The position numbers and the translations under genes are program-made. Below the pieces are notes generated by a model. The model worked only from the letters and a program-made list of their open reading frames with translations, was not told the origin of the DNA and did not search any database. DNA of 64,000 nucleotides from Ilumatobacter coccineus YM16-304 (GTDB lineage Bacteria > Actinomycetota > Acidimicrobiia > Acidimicrobiales > Ilumatobacteraceae), in NCBI RefSeq assembly GCF_000348785.1, contig NC_020520.1:744001-808000 (forward strand), written 5' to 3'. Within the stretch, counting starts at the first letter, position 1. The number at the start of each line of letters is the position of its first letter. Positions 26,607 to 34,899 of the stretch are shown piece after piece.

Positions 26607-27506
26607 TCAGCGGTGCCACGACCGGCGTGCGGCAGCCTCGACTCGGTCGGCGACCACGTCGAACTCCTCGAGCTCACGCGCGCGGTAGCCGGAGATGTGC
26701 AGGCGCTCGGCGACCGGGGTGCCGAGCAGCGAATCCACGGCCGTGGCGAGCGCGTCGTCGAGCAGTGCTCGATGCTGAGCCAGCTCCCAAGCGACCACGC
26801 AGACCACACCCGGCGTCGGTTCCGTCGTGCCGATCACGGCGAGCTGGTCGGTGGCGTGCGACTCGTGTTCGAGCGCGAGGCGCCACGAGTGCACGTCGAT
26901 CGCAGCGAGGTCGGCAGCTCCCGAGGCCACCGCCTGGATGGAGGCGCGATGAGCGCCGGTGAACAGCACCGGCCCGAACACGGGAGCATCGGCGATCTCG
27001 CGAACGAAGTTCCCCAGACTCCAGTAGCCCGACTGCGAATCGGTGCCGTTGGCGGCGAACGTCGCCCCGGCGAAGGCCAGCACGTCGTCGGTCGCCGATC
27101 CGTGCCCGACGTGGGTGCGTCGCGAATCGTCACGGCGACACACGACGACCGAGTAGTAGCTGCCGGGTTCGGGTTGCGGCAGGTCGAGCGGTGGGTCGTA
27201 GACGAGTGTCCCGAGCACCTCGGTCTCGCCGAGGCCGTCGCGAACCGGATTGAGCGAGCAGACCTGACCGACGATCATGCGCGGGTCGCGCCAGAGGGTC
27301 TCCAGGTGGTCGGTGCGCGTCAGCCCGATCGGGGCATCGAGGCCGCGAACCGTCACCTCGCGTGCGATCCGCGTCCAGAGTGCATCGATGTCGCTCGACA
27401 CCTCCGGCCAGTCGTACATGGGGAGTCCGGCGATCAGCCCGCCGCCGCCATGATCGGTCACCGCGTCACGCCCACCGGGCCCAGCGACGATCGACTGCTC
27501 GGACAC
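26607..27506 (-). CDS. PhnD-like periplasmic-binding-fold protein without signal peptide
   Basis: A 299-residue protein resembling the phosphate/phosphite/phosphonate-binding family (PF12974): GLPMYDWPEVSSDIDALW opening, TRTDHLETLWRDPRMIVGQVCS, GSGSATDDVLAF-like VGHGSATDDVLAFAG, and FVREIADAPVFGPVLFTGAHRASIQAVASGAADLAAIDVHSW. These are the hinge and ligand-binding regions of the fold. No signal peptide, lipobox or ABC permease/ATPase neighbours are present, so a cytoplasmic ligand-binding or catalytic role is more likely than transport. The GTG at 27506 follows TAGGTT at 15 nt; later starts such as the Met of MYDWPEV are possible. It converges with aroQ and diverges from the aldolase gene. 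Confidence 0.75.
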   Translation of the reverse strand: MSEQSIVAGPGGRDAVTDHGGGGLIAGLPMYDWPEVSSDIDALWTRIAREVTVRGLDAPIGLTRTDHLETLWRDPRMIVGQVCSLNPVRDGLGETEVLGTLVYDPPLDLPQPEPGSYYSVVVCRRDDSRRTHVGHGSATDDVLAFAGATFAANGTDSQSGYWSLGNFVREIADAPVFGPVLFTGAHRASIQAVASGAADLAAIDVHSWRLALEHESHATDQLAVIGTTEPTPGVVCVVAWELAQHRALLDDALATAVDSLLGTPVAERLHISGYRARELEEFDVVADRVEAAARRSWHR

Positions 27507-27578
27507 CTGCTCACGGCGGGCAACCTACCGCCCGAGCGCGGCCGAGGAGGTCGACGGCCCACGTGGCAAACTCGGCGC

Positions 27579-28370
27579 ATGAACGACACGCCATCGCTCC
27601 GCCAGCTCTGGGATTCGGGTGCGACCACCCGTGGCGGGTGGCTGTCGATTCCGTCCACGGTCACCGCGGAGGCCGTGGCCCGAGCCGGATTCGACTACGT
27701 GTGCATCGACACGCAGCACGGAGCGATCGAGTACTCCGACTGTGTCGACCTGATCCAAGCGGTGCTCCTTGGCGGGAGCCGGCCGATCGTTCGGGTGCCC
27801 TGGAACGAGCAGGGGATCATCGGCAAGATGCTCGACGCCGGAGCGCAGGGCGCGATCGTGCCGATGGTGAACTCGGTGAAGGAGGCCGAAGCGGTGGTTC
27901 GCTCGTGCCGCTACGCCCCCGACGGAGCTCGCAGCTACGGGCCGGGCCTCGTCGCGCCGCGCACCGACGGCGACTACGTGGACTGGGCACGCAAGAACAT
28001 CGCCGTGATTCCGATGATCGAGACCGTGCACGCGCTCGAGTCGATCGACGAGATCCTGGCCGTGCCGGGCATCGACGCCGTGTACGTCGGCCCCGCCGAC
28101 CTGTCGCTGACGCTCGGACTACCAGCGGGCAACAACGACGACGACGAGTCGTTCGCCGCCGCCCTGACGACCATCGTCGACGCGTGTGAGCGAGCTGGGG
28201 TCGTTGCCGGAATCCACGCCAACGGCGCGCTCACCGCTCGGCGAGTCGCGGCGGGATTCCGCATGGTGACCGTGGCCGCCGACGCCGTCGTGCTGCGGGC
28301 AGGCCTCGCTCGCGAACTCGCCACGTCGCTCGAGAGCGACACCGCGGACGGCGACGGCTCGCTCTACTGA
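27579..28370 (+). CDS. HpcH/HpaI-family class II aldolase
   Basis: A 263-residue TIM-barrel protein of the HpcH/HpaI family, metal-dependent aldolases that split 2-keto-acids such as 4-hydroxy-2-oxoheptanedioate into pyruvate and an aldehyde. The catalytic-base region DYVCIDTQHGAIEYSD, substrate Arg in IVRVPWNE, metal ligands in IPMIETVHALESIDEI (Glu) and IDAVYVGPADLSLTLG (Asp) are all present. The ATG at 27579 gives the standard length. The gene stands between divergent and co-directional unrelated genes, so the catabolic pathway is not shown by context. Confidence 0.93.
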   Translation: MNDTPSLRQLWDSGATTRGGWLSIPSTVTAEAVARAGFDYVCIDTQHGAIEYSDCVDLIQAVLLGGSRPIVRVPWNEQGIIGKMLDAGAQGAIVPMVNSVKEAEAVVRSCRYAPDGARSYGPGLVAPRTDGDYVDWARKNIAVIPMIETVHALESIDEILAVPGIDAVYVGPADLSLTLGLPAGNNDDDESFAAALTTIVDACERAGVVAGIHANGALTARRVAAGFRMVTVAADAVVLRAGLARELATSLESDTADGDGSLY

Positions 28371-28457
28371 TCCGGACGGCCGGCGCCCGGCTCGAACGTG
28401 ACCGATTCGAGCGAGCTCCGGTCGTCACTCACCGCGTTCTCCTGGCAGAATATTGCG

Positions 28458-28991
28458 ATGGCAACTAAATCTGGCTCGCCGCACTTCGGTTCCGACCACG
28501 ACGGAGATCATCCCGATCGCACCGACGAATGGGAAGCGCTGCGCCAGCGATACCTGTTGCCGCCTGGAGATCGGCCCGCGTCCACCGCACGCGGGGTGCA
28601 TCACCAAGCGCTCATCTCATCCGACGTCGCCACGACGATCGACTTCTACCAGGGGCTCCTGGGCTTCCCGCTCACCGAACTCTTCGAGAATCGCGACTAC
28701 GAGGGCTCGACGCACTTCTTCTTCGACATCGGCAACGGCAACGCCCTGGCGTTCTTCGACTTCCCGGGGCTCGGTCTCGACGAGTACACCGAGGTGCTCG
28801 GTGGGCATCATCACCTCGCCATCTCGATCAGTCGTGACAACTGGGAGGAGGCGAAGCGCAAGCTGACCGATGCCGGCGTGGAGACGTACGAGGTCGGCGG
28901 GACGTCGATCTACTTCGCGGGTCCCGACGGAGAACGTCTCGAACTCATCTCCGACCCGCTCGGCGAGATGTACGGCATGACGGTGCTCTGA
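28458..28991 (+). CDS. VOC-superfamily (glyoxalase/dioxygenase-like) protein
   Basis: A 177-residue protein with one vicinal-oxygen-chelate domain from about residue 45. The first metal ligand is expected in GVHHQALISSDVATTIDFYQGLLGF, the second in GGHHHLAIS and the Glu ligand in SIYFAGPDGERLELISDPLG, so the metal triad is plausible. The N-terminal 40 residues are polar and extra to the domain. Function could be a glyoxalase, a dioxygenase or a resistance-type binding protein; the sequence does not decide. A GTG at 28398 is a possible longer start, but the ATG at 28458 leads into the conserved part without a low-complexity extension. Confidence 0.85.
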   Translation: MATKSGSPHFGSDHDGDHPDRTDEWEALRQRYLLPPGDRPASTARGVHHQALISSDVATTIDFYQGLLGFPLTELFENRDYEGSTHFFFDIGNGNALAFFDFPGLGLDEYTEVLGGHHHLAISISRDNWEEAKRKLTDAGVETYEVGGTSIYFAGPDGERLELISDPLGEMYGMTVL

Positions 28992-28997
28992 AGCATC

Positions 28998-29019
28998 GGC
29001 CGGCTCGTCGCCGCCGGCC
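28998..29019. terminator. Hairpin between convergent VOC and SMP-30 genes
   Basis: GGCCGGC and GCCGGCC form a 7-bp GC stem around TCGTCGCC, 6 nt after the VOC stop and before the SMP-30 stop. No T-tract. Confidence 0.5.
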
Positions 29020-29035
29020 CGTCACTGACGACTGA

Positions 29036-29917
29036 TCACGGTCGTCCGGCCCGGGGACGGTCGACTCTGGTGGAGTAGATCGCGCCCGTCGCCGTGCCTG
29101 CGGCGACGCTGGGGTCGGCGTCGTCGCACGTGAGCACGAAGAGCGTCGTGCCGTCGTCGCCGCCGAGCATGCAGGCGTACGTGTTGTTCGGGGTGCCGAG
29201 ACGCACGGTGCCCGGATCGCTCATCGTCATCGATCCACCGATCCGCACGACTTGCCGTCCAGCGGCGTCGGAGAACCAGATGTGATGGTCGGCGTCGAGC
29301 GTGCACCCGTCGGGTGCGGTGCCTTCCACCTCGGCCCAGACGCGCGGTTCGGTGAGCGAGCCGTCGTCGGCGATCGTGAACGCGGTGTACTGCCCGCCGA
29401 ACGTCTCGCCGACGATCAGCGTGTTGCCGCTGTCGGTGATGACCGCGCCATTGGGGAACAGCAACTCGCGTGTGTCGGCGGTGACCGAACCGTCGGGGCG
29501 GACGATGGCGAGGGTGGTGGTCTCGACGGAGTCGCCGGCTTCGAAGTCGAAGCCGAAGTTGCCCACGTATGCCGTGCCGTCGTCGGCGACGACCATGTCG
29601 TTGGTGTGTCCGCCCGCGACGTGGGACAGATCGGCGTGTTCGACGATCGTCCCGTCGGCCTCACGGCGCATCACCTTGCGATCGAGCATCGACACGAACA
29701 GCAGTCGACCGTCGGGCAGCCAACCGAGACCCGACGGGCGACCGTCGTACTCGAGTTCGACGTGGCGCGTGCCCGAGCCGTCGGGGTGGATCTCGACCGA
29801 CGAGATCGTCTGCTGGTAGAAGTCGCTGAACCACAGCCGACCGTCTCGCCAGCGGGGGCCTTCGCCGAAGTCGATTCCGTCGATGACGAGTGTCCAGTCG
29901 GCCTGCGAGTCGCTCAT
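29036..29917 (-). CDS. SMP-30/gluconolactonase-family beta-propeller
   Basis: A 293-residue six-bladed propeller of the SMP-30/gluconolactonase/LRE family, typically Ca- or Zn-dependent lactonases. Family segments are FGEGPRWRDGRLWFSDFYQQ (first metal Glu), LGWLPDGRLLFVSM, GGHTNDMVVADDGTAYVGNFGF (metal Asn), FPNGAVITDSGNTLIVGET (metal Asn/Asp) and PDGCTLDADHHIWFSDA (metal Asp). All positions expected for the metal site appear occupied. There is no signal peptide. The ATG at 29917 is 6 nt after TACGGT on the minus strand. Repeat array B begins 26 bp beyond that hexamer and separates the gene from the haloalkane dehalogenase gene upstream. Confidence 0.93.
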   Translation of the reverse strand: MSDSQADWTLVIDGIDFGEGPRWRDGRLWFSDFYQQTISSVEIHPDGSGTRHVELEYDGRPSGLGWLPDGRLLFVSMLDRKVMRREADGTIVEHADLSHVAGGHTNDMVVADDGTAYVGNFGFDFEAGDSVETTTLAIVRPDGSVTADTRELLFPNGAVITDSGNTLIVGETFGGQYTAFTIADDGSLTEPRVWAEVEGTAPDGCTLDADHHIWFSDAAGRQVVRIGGSMTMSDPGTVRLGTPNNTYACMLGGDDGTTLFVLTCDDADPSVAAGTATGAIYSTRVDRPRAGRP

Positions 29918-29923
29918 GGGTTC

Positions 29924-29929
29924 ACCGTA
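29924..29929 (-). promoter_or_regulatory. Predicted -10 hexamer TACGGT of the SMP-30 gene
   Basis: TACGGT is followed by 6 nt and the ATG at 29917. The expected -35 (about 29947-29952) lies immediately next to the first unit of repeat array B. Confidence 0.5.
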
Positions 29930-29955
29930 CGCCCCACCAACAAGCACCGCCAGCC

Positions 29956-30243
29956 CGAGGCGATTTCTGCCCAGGCAAATTGTCGTCGCGTGAGGGTGAT
30001 TTCTGCCCAGGCCAAATGTCGTCGTGTGAGGGTGATTTTTGCCCAGGCAAATTGTCGTCGCGTGGAGATGATTTTTGGCCAGGCAAATTGTCGTCGCGTG
30101 GAGATGATTTTTGGCCAGGCAAATTGTCGTCGCGTGGGGGTGATTTTTGGCCAGGCTCGTTGTGGTCGCGTGGGGGTGATTTTTGGCCAGGCTCGTTGTG
30201 GTCGCGTGGGGGTGATTTTTGCCCAGGCTCGTTGTGGTCGGGT
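29956..30243. repeat. 36-bp tandem repeat array B (8 units)
   Basis: Eight exact 36-bp units start at 29956 and every 36 bp to 30208. The final base of the last unit is the first base of the TCA stop codon (minus-strand TGA) of the haloalkane dehalogenase gene. Consensus and orientation match array A. Left units carry GCAAATTGTCGTCG or CCAAATGTCGTCG, right units carry GGCTCGTTGTGGTCG; array A shows the same left-to-right change, so the two arrays look like copies of one ancestral array. The core TTTGCCCAGGCAAA is self-complementary apart from its two central bases. The array ends 26 bp before the predicted -10 of the downstream minus-strand gene. Confidence 0.95.
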
Positions 30244-31139
30244 CAGGGGGTGAGCCAGGTGGCGATGGCTTGTCCGATCTCGTCGGGGCAGTCCTCTTGG
30301 ATGAAGTGGAGGCCCGAGACCCGCACCTCGGTCTGGTTCGGCCAGCCGCGGCAGAACTCGCGTTGGCGGCCCACCAGAATCGAGCCGGGATCGGCGTCGA
30401 CGAACAGCTTCGGAATGTCGTTGCTGTCCATCCAGTCGGCATAGCCCTGGACGATCTCGACCACGTCGGCGGGCTCACCGGCGATCGGGATCTGTCGCGG
30501 CCAGGTGAGCGTCGGCCGCCGATCCTCGCCAGCCGCCGCGAACGGAGCCCGATACACCGCGTGCTCCTCGGCGGTGAGTCCGCTGATGATCGCGTTCGGC
30601 AGCACGCCTTCGACGAACAGGTTCTTCTCGAGGCAGAGTTCTTCGCCAGCCTCCGAACGGAAGCCCTGGAAGATGCCGCGAGCGTTGGGCGGCCACTCGT
30701 CCCACGACGGGATCGGCTGGACGATCGCCTCCATGTAGGCGATGCCGGCGACACGGTCGCCATGTCGATGCGCCCAGTCGAAACCGAGTGCCGAACCCCA
30801 ATCGTGCACCACCAGCACCACTTGGTCACCGAGGTCGAGTTCGTCGAGCAGCGCGTCGAGCCAGCGTCGGTGCTCGACGAAGGTGTAGCTGTCGGGTCCG
30901 ACGTCGTCGAGTTTGTCGGAGTCACCTTGACCGATCAGGTCGGGCGCGACGACGCGACCCAGGTTCCAGACGTGGGGGATGATGTTGCGCCACAGATACG
31001 ACGAGGTCGGGTTGCCGTGTAGGAACAGGATCGTCCGGTCGGACCCGTCGAGCGTGCCGGTGTCGAAGTACGCCATCGACTTCGTTGCACCGTCGACGGT
31101 GAGTGAGGCGTGCTTCTTCGGGAGTGGCGCGATCGTCAT
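30243..31139 (-). CDS. Haloalkane dehalogenase (HLD-II, DhaA/LinB-like alpha/beta-hydrolase)
   Basis: A 298-residue alpha/beta-hydrolase that fits subfamily II haloalkane dehalogenases, which hydrolyse carbon-halogen bonds. The nucleophile Asp113 is in [11 protein letters not shown], with halide-binding Trp114; halide-binding Asn43 is in [12 protein letters not shown]; catalytic acid Glu137 is in AYMEAIVQP; and the base His278 is in SGLHFIQED. This full pentad separates it from epoxide hydrolases, which have tyrosines in the lid. The ATG at 31139 gives the normal length. The stop codon abuts repeat array B. A substrate cannot be assigned; marine actinobacteria often carry such enzymes. Confidence 0.95.
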   Translation of the reverse strand: MTIAPLPKKHASLTVDGATKSMAYFDTGTLDGSDRTILFLHGNPTSSYLWRNIIPHVWNLGRVVAPDLIGQGDSDKLDDVGPDSYTFVEHRRWLDALLDELDLGDQVVLVVHDWGSALGFDWAHRHGDRVAGIAYMEAIVQPIPSWDEWPPNARGIFQGFRSEAGEELCLEKNLFVEGVLPNAIISGLTAEEHAVYRAPFAAAGEDRRPTLTWPRQIPIAGEPADVVEIVQGYADWMDSNDIPKLFVDADPGSILVGRQREFCRGWPNQTEVRVSGLHFIQEDCPDEIGQAIATWLTP

Positions 31140-31206
31140 GCACAAACGATGACACGTTTTTCGCGAGTCGGAAGAAACAGCGGATCGAGGTGCCGCCTCG
31201 ACCGAC

Positions 31207-31234
31207 CGAGCGAGCGAACGAACGAACGAACGAG
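31207..31234. repeat. CGAA/CGAG tetranucleotide repeat
   Basis: Seven CGAR units in a row in the 128-bp gap between the helicase stop and the dehalogenase start, 68-95 bp upstream of the latter. Slippage here could alter promoter spacing but would not change a reading frame. Confidence 0.7.
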
Positions 31235-31267
31235 GATCGTCCGTCGGGGCCGACCGTGCGGCCGACG

Positions 31268-33277
31268 TCAGTTGTTGGCGCGTCGAACGCGGACGGGCTT
31301 GTTGCGGATCTTCGCCCCGTCCATGCTGCGCAGCACCTTGCCCGCGTGCTTCTCGGGAACCTGCACGAACGCCGACTTGTCGTTGATCTTGATCGCGCCG
31401 ATCTCGTTGCCACGGATGTTCGACTCGTTGGCGATCGCACCGACGAGGTCGCCGGGCCGCACGCCGGCCGAACGACCGAGGTTGAACTGCAGACTGACGA
31501 ACCCGGCTTCGACGTGGTGCGAGCCGTCGCTGTTGCGAACCGCACGATTCTCGAACGACTTGCCCGAACCGCGGTCGTTGCGGTCGCGCTGGCCGCGATG
31601 GCCCTGACCCTTGCCGCGGTCGTCCCACTTCTTGCCCTTGTCGGCGTGGGAGCTGACGTCGGGGATCTCCTGCTCGACGCTCGTGCGACCGGAGGTCTCG
31701 TGCGCCAGACGGACCGCGGCGATGGCGACGTCGATCGGATCGTTGTCGGCGGTGAGGCTCTCGACGATCGAGCGGTAGAGGTCGGCCGACTCGGTGTCGT
31801 TCAGCTTCTCGGCGACTTCGTTGCGCGTGATCTCCATGCGCTTCGCCGTGAGGTCGTTGACCGTCGGGACCTTCTCGATCGCGATCGGCTGGCCCGTGTA
31901 GCGCGCGATGTTGTTGATCTTGCGGTGATCCTTCGGGCCGCCGAGGGTGATGGCGATGCCTTCACGACCGGCTCGACCGACACGGCCGATGCGGTGCGTG
32001 TAGGCCTCGGTGGTCTGCGGGATGTCGTAGTTGACGACGTGACTCAGGTGGTCGACGTCGATGCCGCGGGCGGCGACGTCGGTGGCGATGAGCAACGTGG
32101 CGATGCCGTTCTTCAGACGGCCCATGGCGCGGTCGCGCTGGTCTTGGCTCATGCCGCCGTGGAGGGCTTCGGCGCGGTAGCCGCGGCCGTTCATCACGTC
32201 GACCAACTCGTCGACGTCTCCGCGAGTGCGGCAGAACACGATCGCGGCTTCGGGCGACTCCATGTCGAGAATGCGGGCCAGCGCCGACGCGCGGTGTGTG
32301 CGATGGCTGAGGTAGGCGGTCTGGCGGACCTTGGGCGGCGTGCCGTCGGTCTCGGTGGCCCGCTTGATGCTGATGCGCACCGGATCGGAGAGCTGACGCG
32401 ACGCGATCGAGTCGATGCGGTTCGGCATGGTGGCCGAGAACAGCACCGTCTGGCGCTCGGGCGGAGCGGCGTCGAGGATCGCCTCGAGGTCTTCGGCGAA
32501 GCCCATGTCGAGCATCTCGTCGGCTTCGTCGAGGACGACCATCGCGCAGCGCGACAGGTCGAGCGAGCCGCGCTTGAGGTGGTCGAGCACTCGGCCCGGG
32601 GTGCCGATCACGATGTCGACGCCCGACTTCAGCAAGCTGAACTGCGGGCCGATGTTGGTGCCGCCGAAGAGCGCGGCGATGCGCACGCCGCGGTTGGCGC
32701 CGTACTGCTTGGTGGCTTCGGCGACCTGGTTGGCGAGCTCGCGGGTCGGGACGAGCACGAGGCCGAAGGGGATCTTCGACTTACCCGCGCCGGCCACACG
32801 GTCGAGCATCGGGAGCGCGAACGCGGCGGTCTTGCCGGTGCCCGTCGCAGCCTGGCCGAGCAGGTCGAAGCCGTCGAGCAGTGGCGGAATCGACTCGGCC
32901 TGGATCGGCGTCGGGATCTCGTAGCCGAGGTCGGTCAGCGAGCTGAGCAGCTCGTCCGACAGGCCGAGATCGCTGAAGCGAACCGTGTCGTCACCGTCAT
33001 CATCGCCGTCGTCATCGTCGCCGCTGGCATCGTCGCTGTCGTCAGCATCGCTCGCGTCGTCGTTCGATGCGGGGGCTGGAGCGGATTCGGCTGCCGGCTC
33101 CTCGGTGGCGGTCGGCGGGGTGAGGTCGGCCGGGCCGGCATCGTCGATCGTCGGAGCCGGAAGATCGTTCGACGGATCGACGGCGTCGATGGCGACCGTG
33201 TCGTCGTTCTCGGTCGACGCTGGTCCGTCGACGAATTCGTTGTGTTGTTGTGAGTCAGGCGTGTCGCTCTGAGGCAT
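31268..33277 (-). CDS. deaD: DEAD-box ATP-dependent RNA helicase with DbpA-type RNA-binding domain
   Basis: A 669-residue RNA helicase. An acidic, disordered N-terminus (1-110, long Asp runs) precedes the helicase core: Q-motif [19 protein letters not shown], motif I AATGTGKT, Ia [28 protein letters not shown], and C-terminal motifs [12 protein letters not shown] and [10 protein letters not shown]. An Arg/Gly/Asp-rich linker follows (about 560-590), then a DbpA/CsdA RNA-binding domain ([19 protein letters not shown] region to the end). It likely remodels structured RNA in ribosome assembly or cold response. The ATG at 33277 lacks a -10 at leaderless distance and is probably preceded by a leader within the 89-bp gap. 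Confidence 0.96.
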   Translation of the reverse strand: MPQSDTPDSQQHNEFVDGPASTENDDTVAIDAVDPSNDLPAPTIDDAGPADLTPPTATEEPAAESAPAPASNDDASDADDSDDASGDDDDGDDDGDDTVRFSDLGLSDELLSSLTDLGYEIPTPIQAESIPPLLDGFDLLGQAATGTGKTAAFALPMLDRVAGAGKSKIPFGLVLVPTRELANQVAEATKQYGANRGVRIAALFGGTNIGPQFSLLKSGVDIVIGTPGRVLDHLKRGSLDLSRCAMVVLDEADEMLDMGFAEDLEAILDAAPPERQTVLFSATMPNRIDSIASRQLSDPVRISIKRATETDGTPPKVRQTAYLSHRTHRASALARILDMESPEAAIVFCRTRGDVDELVDVMNGRGYRAEALHGGMSQDQRDRAMGRLKNGIATLLIATDVAARGIDVDHLSHVVNYDIPQTTEAYTHRIGRVGRAGREGIAITLGGPKDHRKINNIARYTGQPIAIEKVPTVNDLTAKRMEITRNEVAEKLNDTESADLYRSIVESLTADNDPIDVAIAAVRLAHETSGRTSVEQEIPDVSSHADKGKKWDDRGKGQGHRGQRDRNDRGSGKSFENRAVRNSDGSHHVEAGFVSLQFNLGRSAGVRPGDLVGAIANESNIRGNEIGAIKINDKSAFVQVPEKHAGKVLRSMDGAKIRNKPVRVRRANN

Positions 33278-33366
33278 GTGCTTCGGATCCCTTGGGTTTG
33301 TTGCCCCGTGGTTTCGAAGCACTCCAAGGTTACGGGGCCTCGCTGCGATCGGCTCGCGCTGTGGCC

Positions 33367-33843
33367 TCAGGCACCGACACTCGCGCCGGCGATGCGGTCT
33401 CCGGTGAGGTTGAGGATGAGCTCGACGCGACCATGGCCTCGTTCGATCGAAGTCCAGCCGAAACGCTCGCTGAGGCGCGACACCGGCCGACTGCGGCGGC
33501 TCGTCTCCATGACCAGACGCGGAAACGACAGCTTCGTGGCGGTCTGGATGACGTGGCTCAGCAGCAGTGTGCCGTGGCCCTGGCCGCGATGATCGTGATC
33601 GAGCACCACGGCCACTTCGCCGTCGCGCGACAGCGAGCACATGCCGACGAGACGCCCGTCGAGCATCGCTCCGAAGCGGAGCCGCTGCGGGTCGCTGACC
33701 TTGCGCACGAGCGACGGGAACGGTTTCGGGTTGCAGCGGTCTGCTGCACCGAATCGCCGTGATTCGGCGCGCAGGCCGTCGACGAACGGTTGGATCTGGC
33801 CGTAGAGGCTCGGATGGTCGATGGCTGCGATGTACGAAGTCAC
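33367..33843 (-). CDS. GNAT-family N-acetyltransferase-like protein
   Basis: A 158-residue GNAT domain. The acetyl-CoA pyrophosphate loop is in VLDHDHRGQGHGTLLLSHVI (consensus R/Q-x-x-G-x-G), preceded by the beta-strand LVGMCSLSRDGEVAVV and followed by LVMETSRRSRPVSRLSERFGW, the usual strand-helix ending. The start is the GTG at 33843. The substrate is not deducible. It lies upstream of the helicase gene on the same strand with an 89-bp gap, so co-transcription is possible. Confidence 0.8.
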   Translation of the reverse strand: MTSYIAAIDHPSLYGQIQPFVDGLRAESRRFGAADRCNPKPFPSLVRKVSDPQRLRFGAMLDGRLVGMCSLSRDGEVAVVLDHDHRGQGHGTLLLSHVIQTATKLSFPRLVMETSRRSRPVSRLSERFGWTSIERGHGRVELILNLTGDRIAGASVGA

Positions 33844-33947
33844 GAGGTCATCTTCGCCACCGTCGGTGTCGGCAGTGTTTCGAGAAGTTGGACACCGCGT
33901 GAGCGGTCGGAGCGCCGCTCCGAGCCGCCCCGAGGGTCTGGTTCGGG

Positions 33948-34805
33948 TCAGGCGTCGGCGACGGCTGCGACCAGTGGAGCGAACTCGTCGAGCTTCGCCA
34001 TCACTTCGTCACGCGGGCCCTGCGGCAGCACCATCACCACACGAGACATGCCGGACTCGGCGAGCGCAGTCAGCTTCTCGACCGACGGCGCGGCGCCGAA
34101 CAGGCCGCGTTCGACCGTTTCGGGGTCGCGCCCGATCTGCTCGCAGGCCTCGACGACGAGGTCCCACTTCTCGAGTGGGTGGCGGCCGCCGATCGGCATC
34201 CACCCGTCGCAGAACTCGGCGATGTCGGCGGCGGTCTTCGGGCCGGCATTGCCGCCGAGGATGATCGGTGGGCCACCCTCCTGCGTCGGCTTCGGCCATG
34301 CCCAGCTCGACGAGAAGGTCACGTGGTCACCCGAGAACGAGGCTTCGTCGTGGGTCCACAGCTCCTGCATCGCGTAGATGCGCTCGCGCAGCAGGGCGCG
34401 CCGTTCGCCGTAGGCCGTGCCGTGGTGCGCCATCTCCTCCTTGTTCCAGCCGTACCCGATACCGAAGAGGAAGCGACCCTTCGAGATCCGGTCGAGGCTC
34501 GCGACCTCCTTGGCCGTGTGGATCGGGTCGCGTTGCGCGACGAGGCAGATGCCGGTGGCGAGCTTGATCTCGGAGGTCACCGCCGCGCACGCGCCGAGCG
34601 CGACGAACGGATCGTGCGTGCGCCAGTAGTGCTCGGGGAGTGGCGGTGCCGCCGGGTTGCCGCCCCACGGCGTCGCTCGGCTGGTCGGGATGTGCGAATG
34701 CTCGGGGAACCAGAGCGATTCGAAGCCGCGGGCTTCGGCTGCGCGGGCGAGTTCGACCGGATCGATGGTCTGGTCGGTCGGGAAGATCGTGAGGCCGAGG
34801 TGCAT
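33948..34805 (-). CDS. LLM-class F420-dependent oxidoreductase
   Basis: A 285-residue TIM-barrel flavin/F420-type oxidoreductase of the luciferase-like monooxygenase family. It opens MHLGLTIFPTDQTIDPVELARAAEARGFESLWFPEH, and has IKLATGICLVAQRDPIHTAKEVASLDRISKGRFLFGIGYGWN, the characteristic actinobacterial F420-dependent signature, then PIILGGNAGPKTAADIAEFCDGWMPI. F420 use is inferred from the subfamily; the reaction is unknown. The ATG at 34805 lies 6 nt after TACGTT on the minus strand, a clear leaderless promoter. Length is typical. Confidence 0.92.
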   Translation of the reverse strand: MHLGLTIFPTDQTIDPVELARAAEARGFESLWFPEHSHIPTSRATPWGGNPAAPPLPEHYWRTHDPFVALGACAAVTSEIKLATGICLVAQRDPIHTAKEVASLDRISKGRFLFGIGYGWNKEEMAHHGTAYGERRALLRERIYAMQELWTHDEASFSGDHVTFSSSWAWPKPTQEGGPPIILGGNAGPKTAADIAEFCDGWMPIGGRHPLEKWDLVVEACEQIGRDPETVERGLFGAAPSVEKLTALAESGMSRVVMVLPQGPRDEVMAKLDEFAPLVAAVADA

Positions 34806-34811
34806 GGCGCG

Positions 34812-34817
34812 AACGTA
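34812..34817 (-). promoter_or_regulatory. Predicted -10 hexamer TACGTT of the LLM oxidoreductase gene
   Basis: TACGTT is followed by 6 nt and the ATG at 34805 on the minus strand. Confidence 0.5.
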
Positions 34818-34899
34818 GCCAAGGCATCGGTCGGCGTCGGCAGCGTGCTGCGCCGGGCCAGCCTCGTCGTCGCGTCCGAAACCGATGTACCCGACCGGG

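Noticed and set aside
29890-30444. A protein made of 12-residue repeats (DFWPGKLSSRG-like) encoded by the arrays
   Set aside because: Since 36 is a multiple of 3 several frames on both strands stay open; the + frame has no RBS or promoter, runs antisense into real genes on both sides, and differences between units are not biased to synonymous sites.
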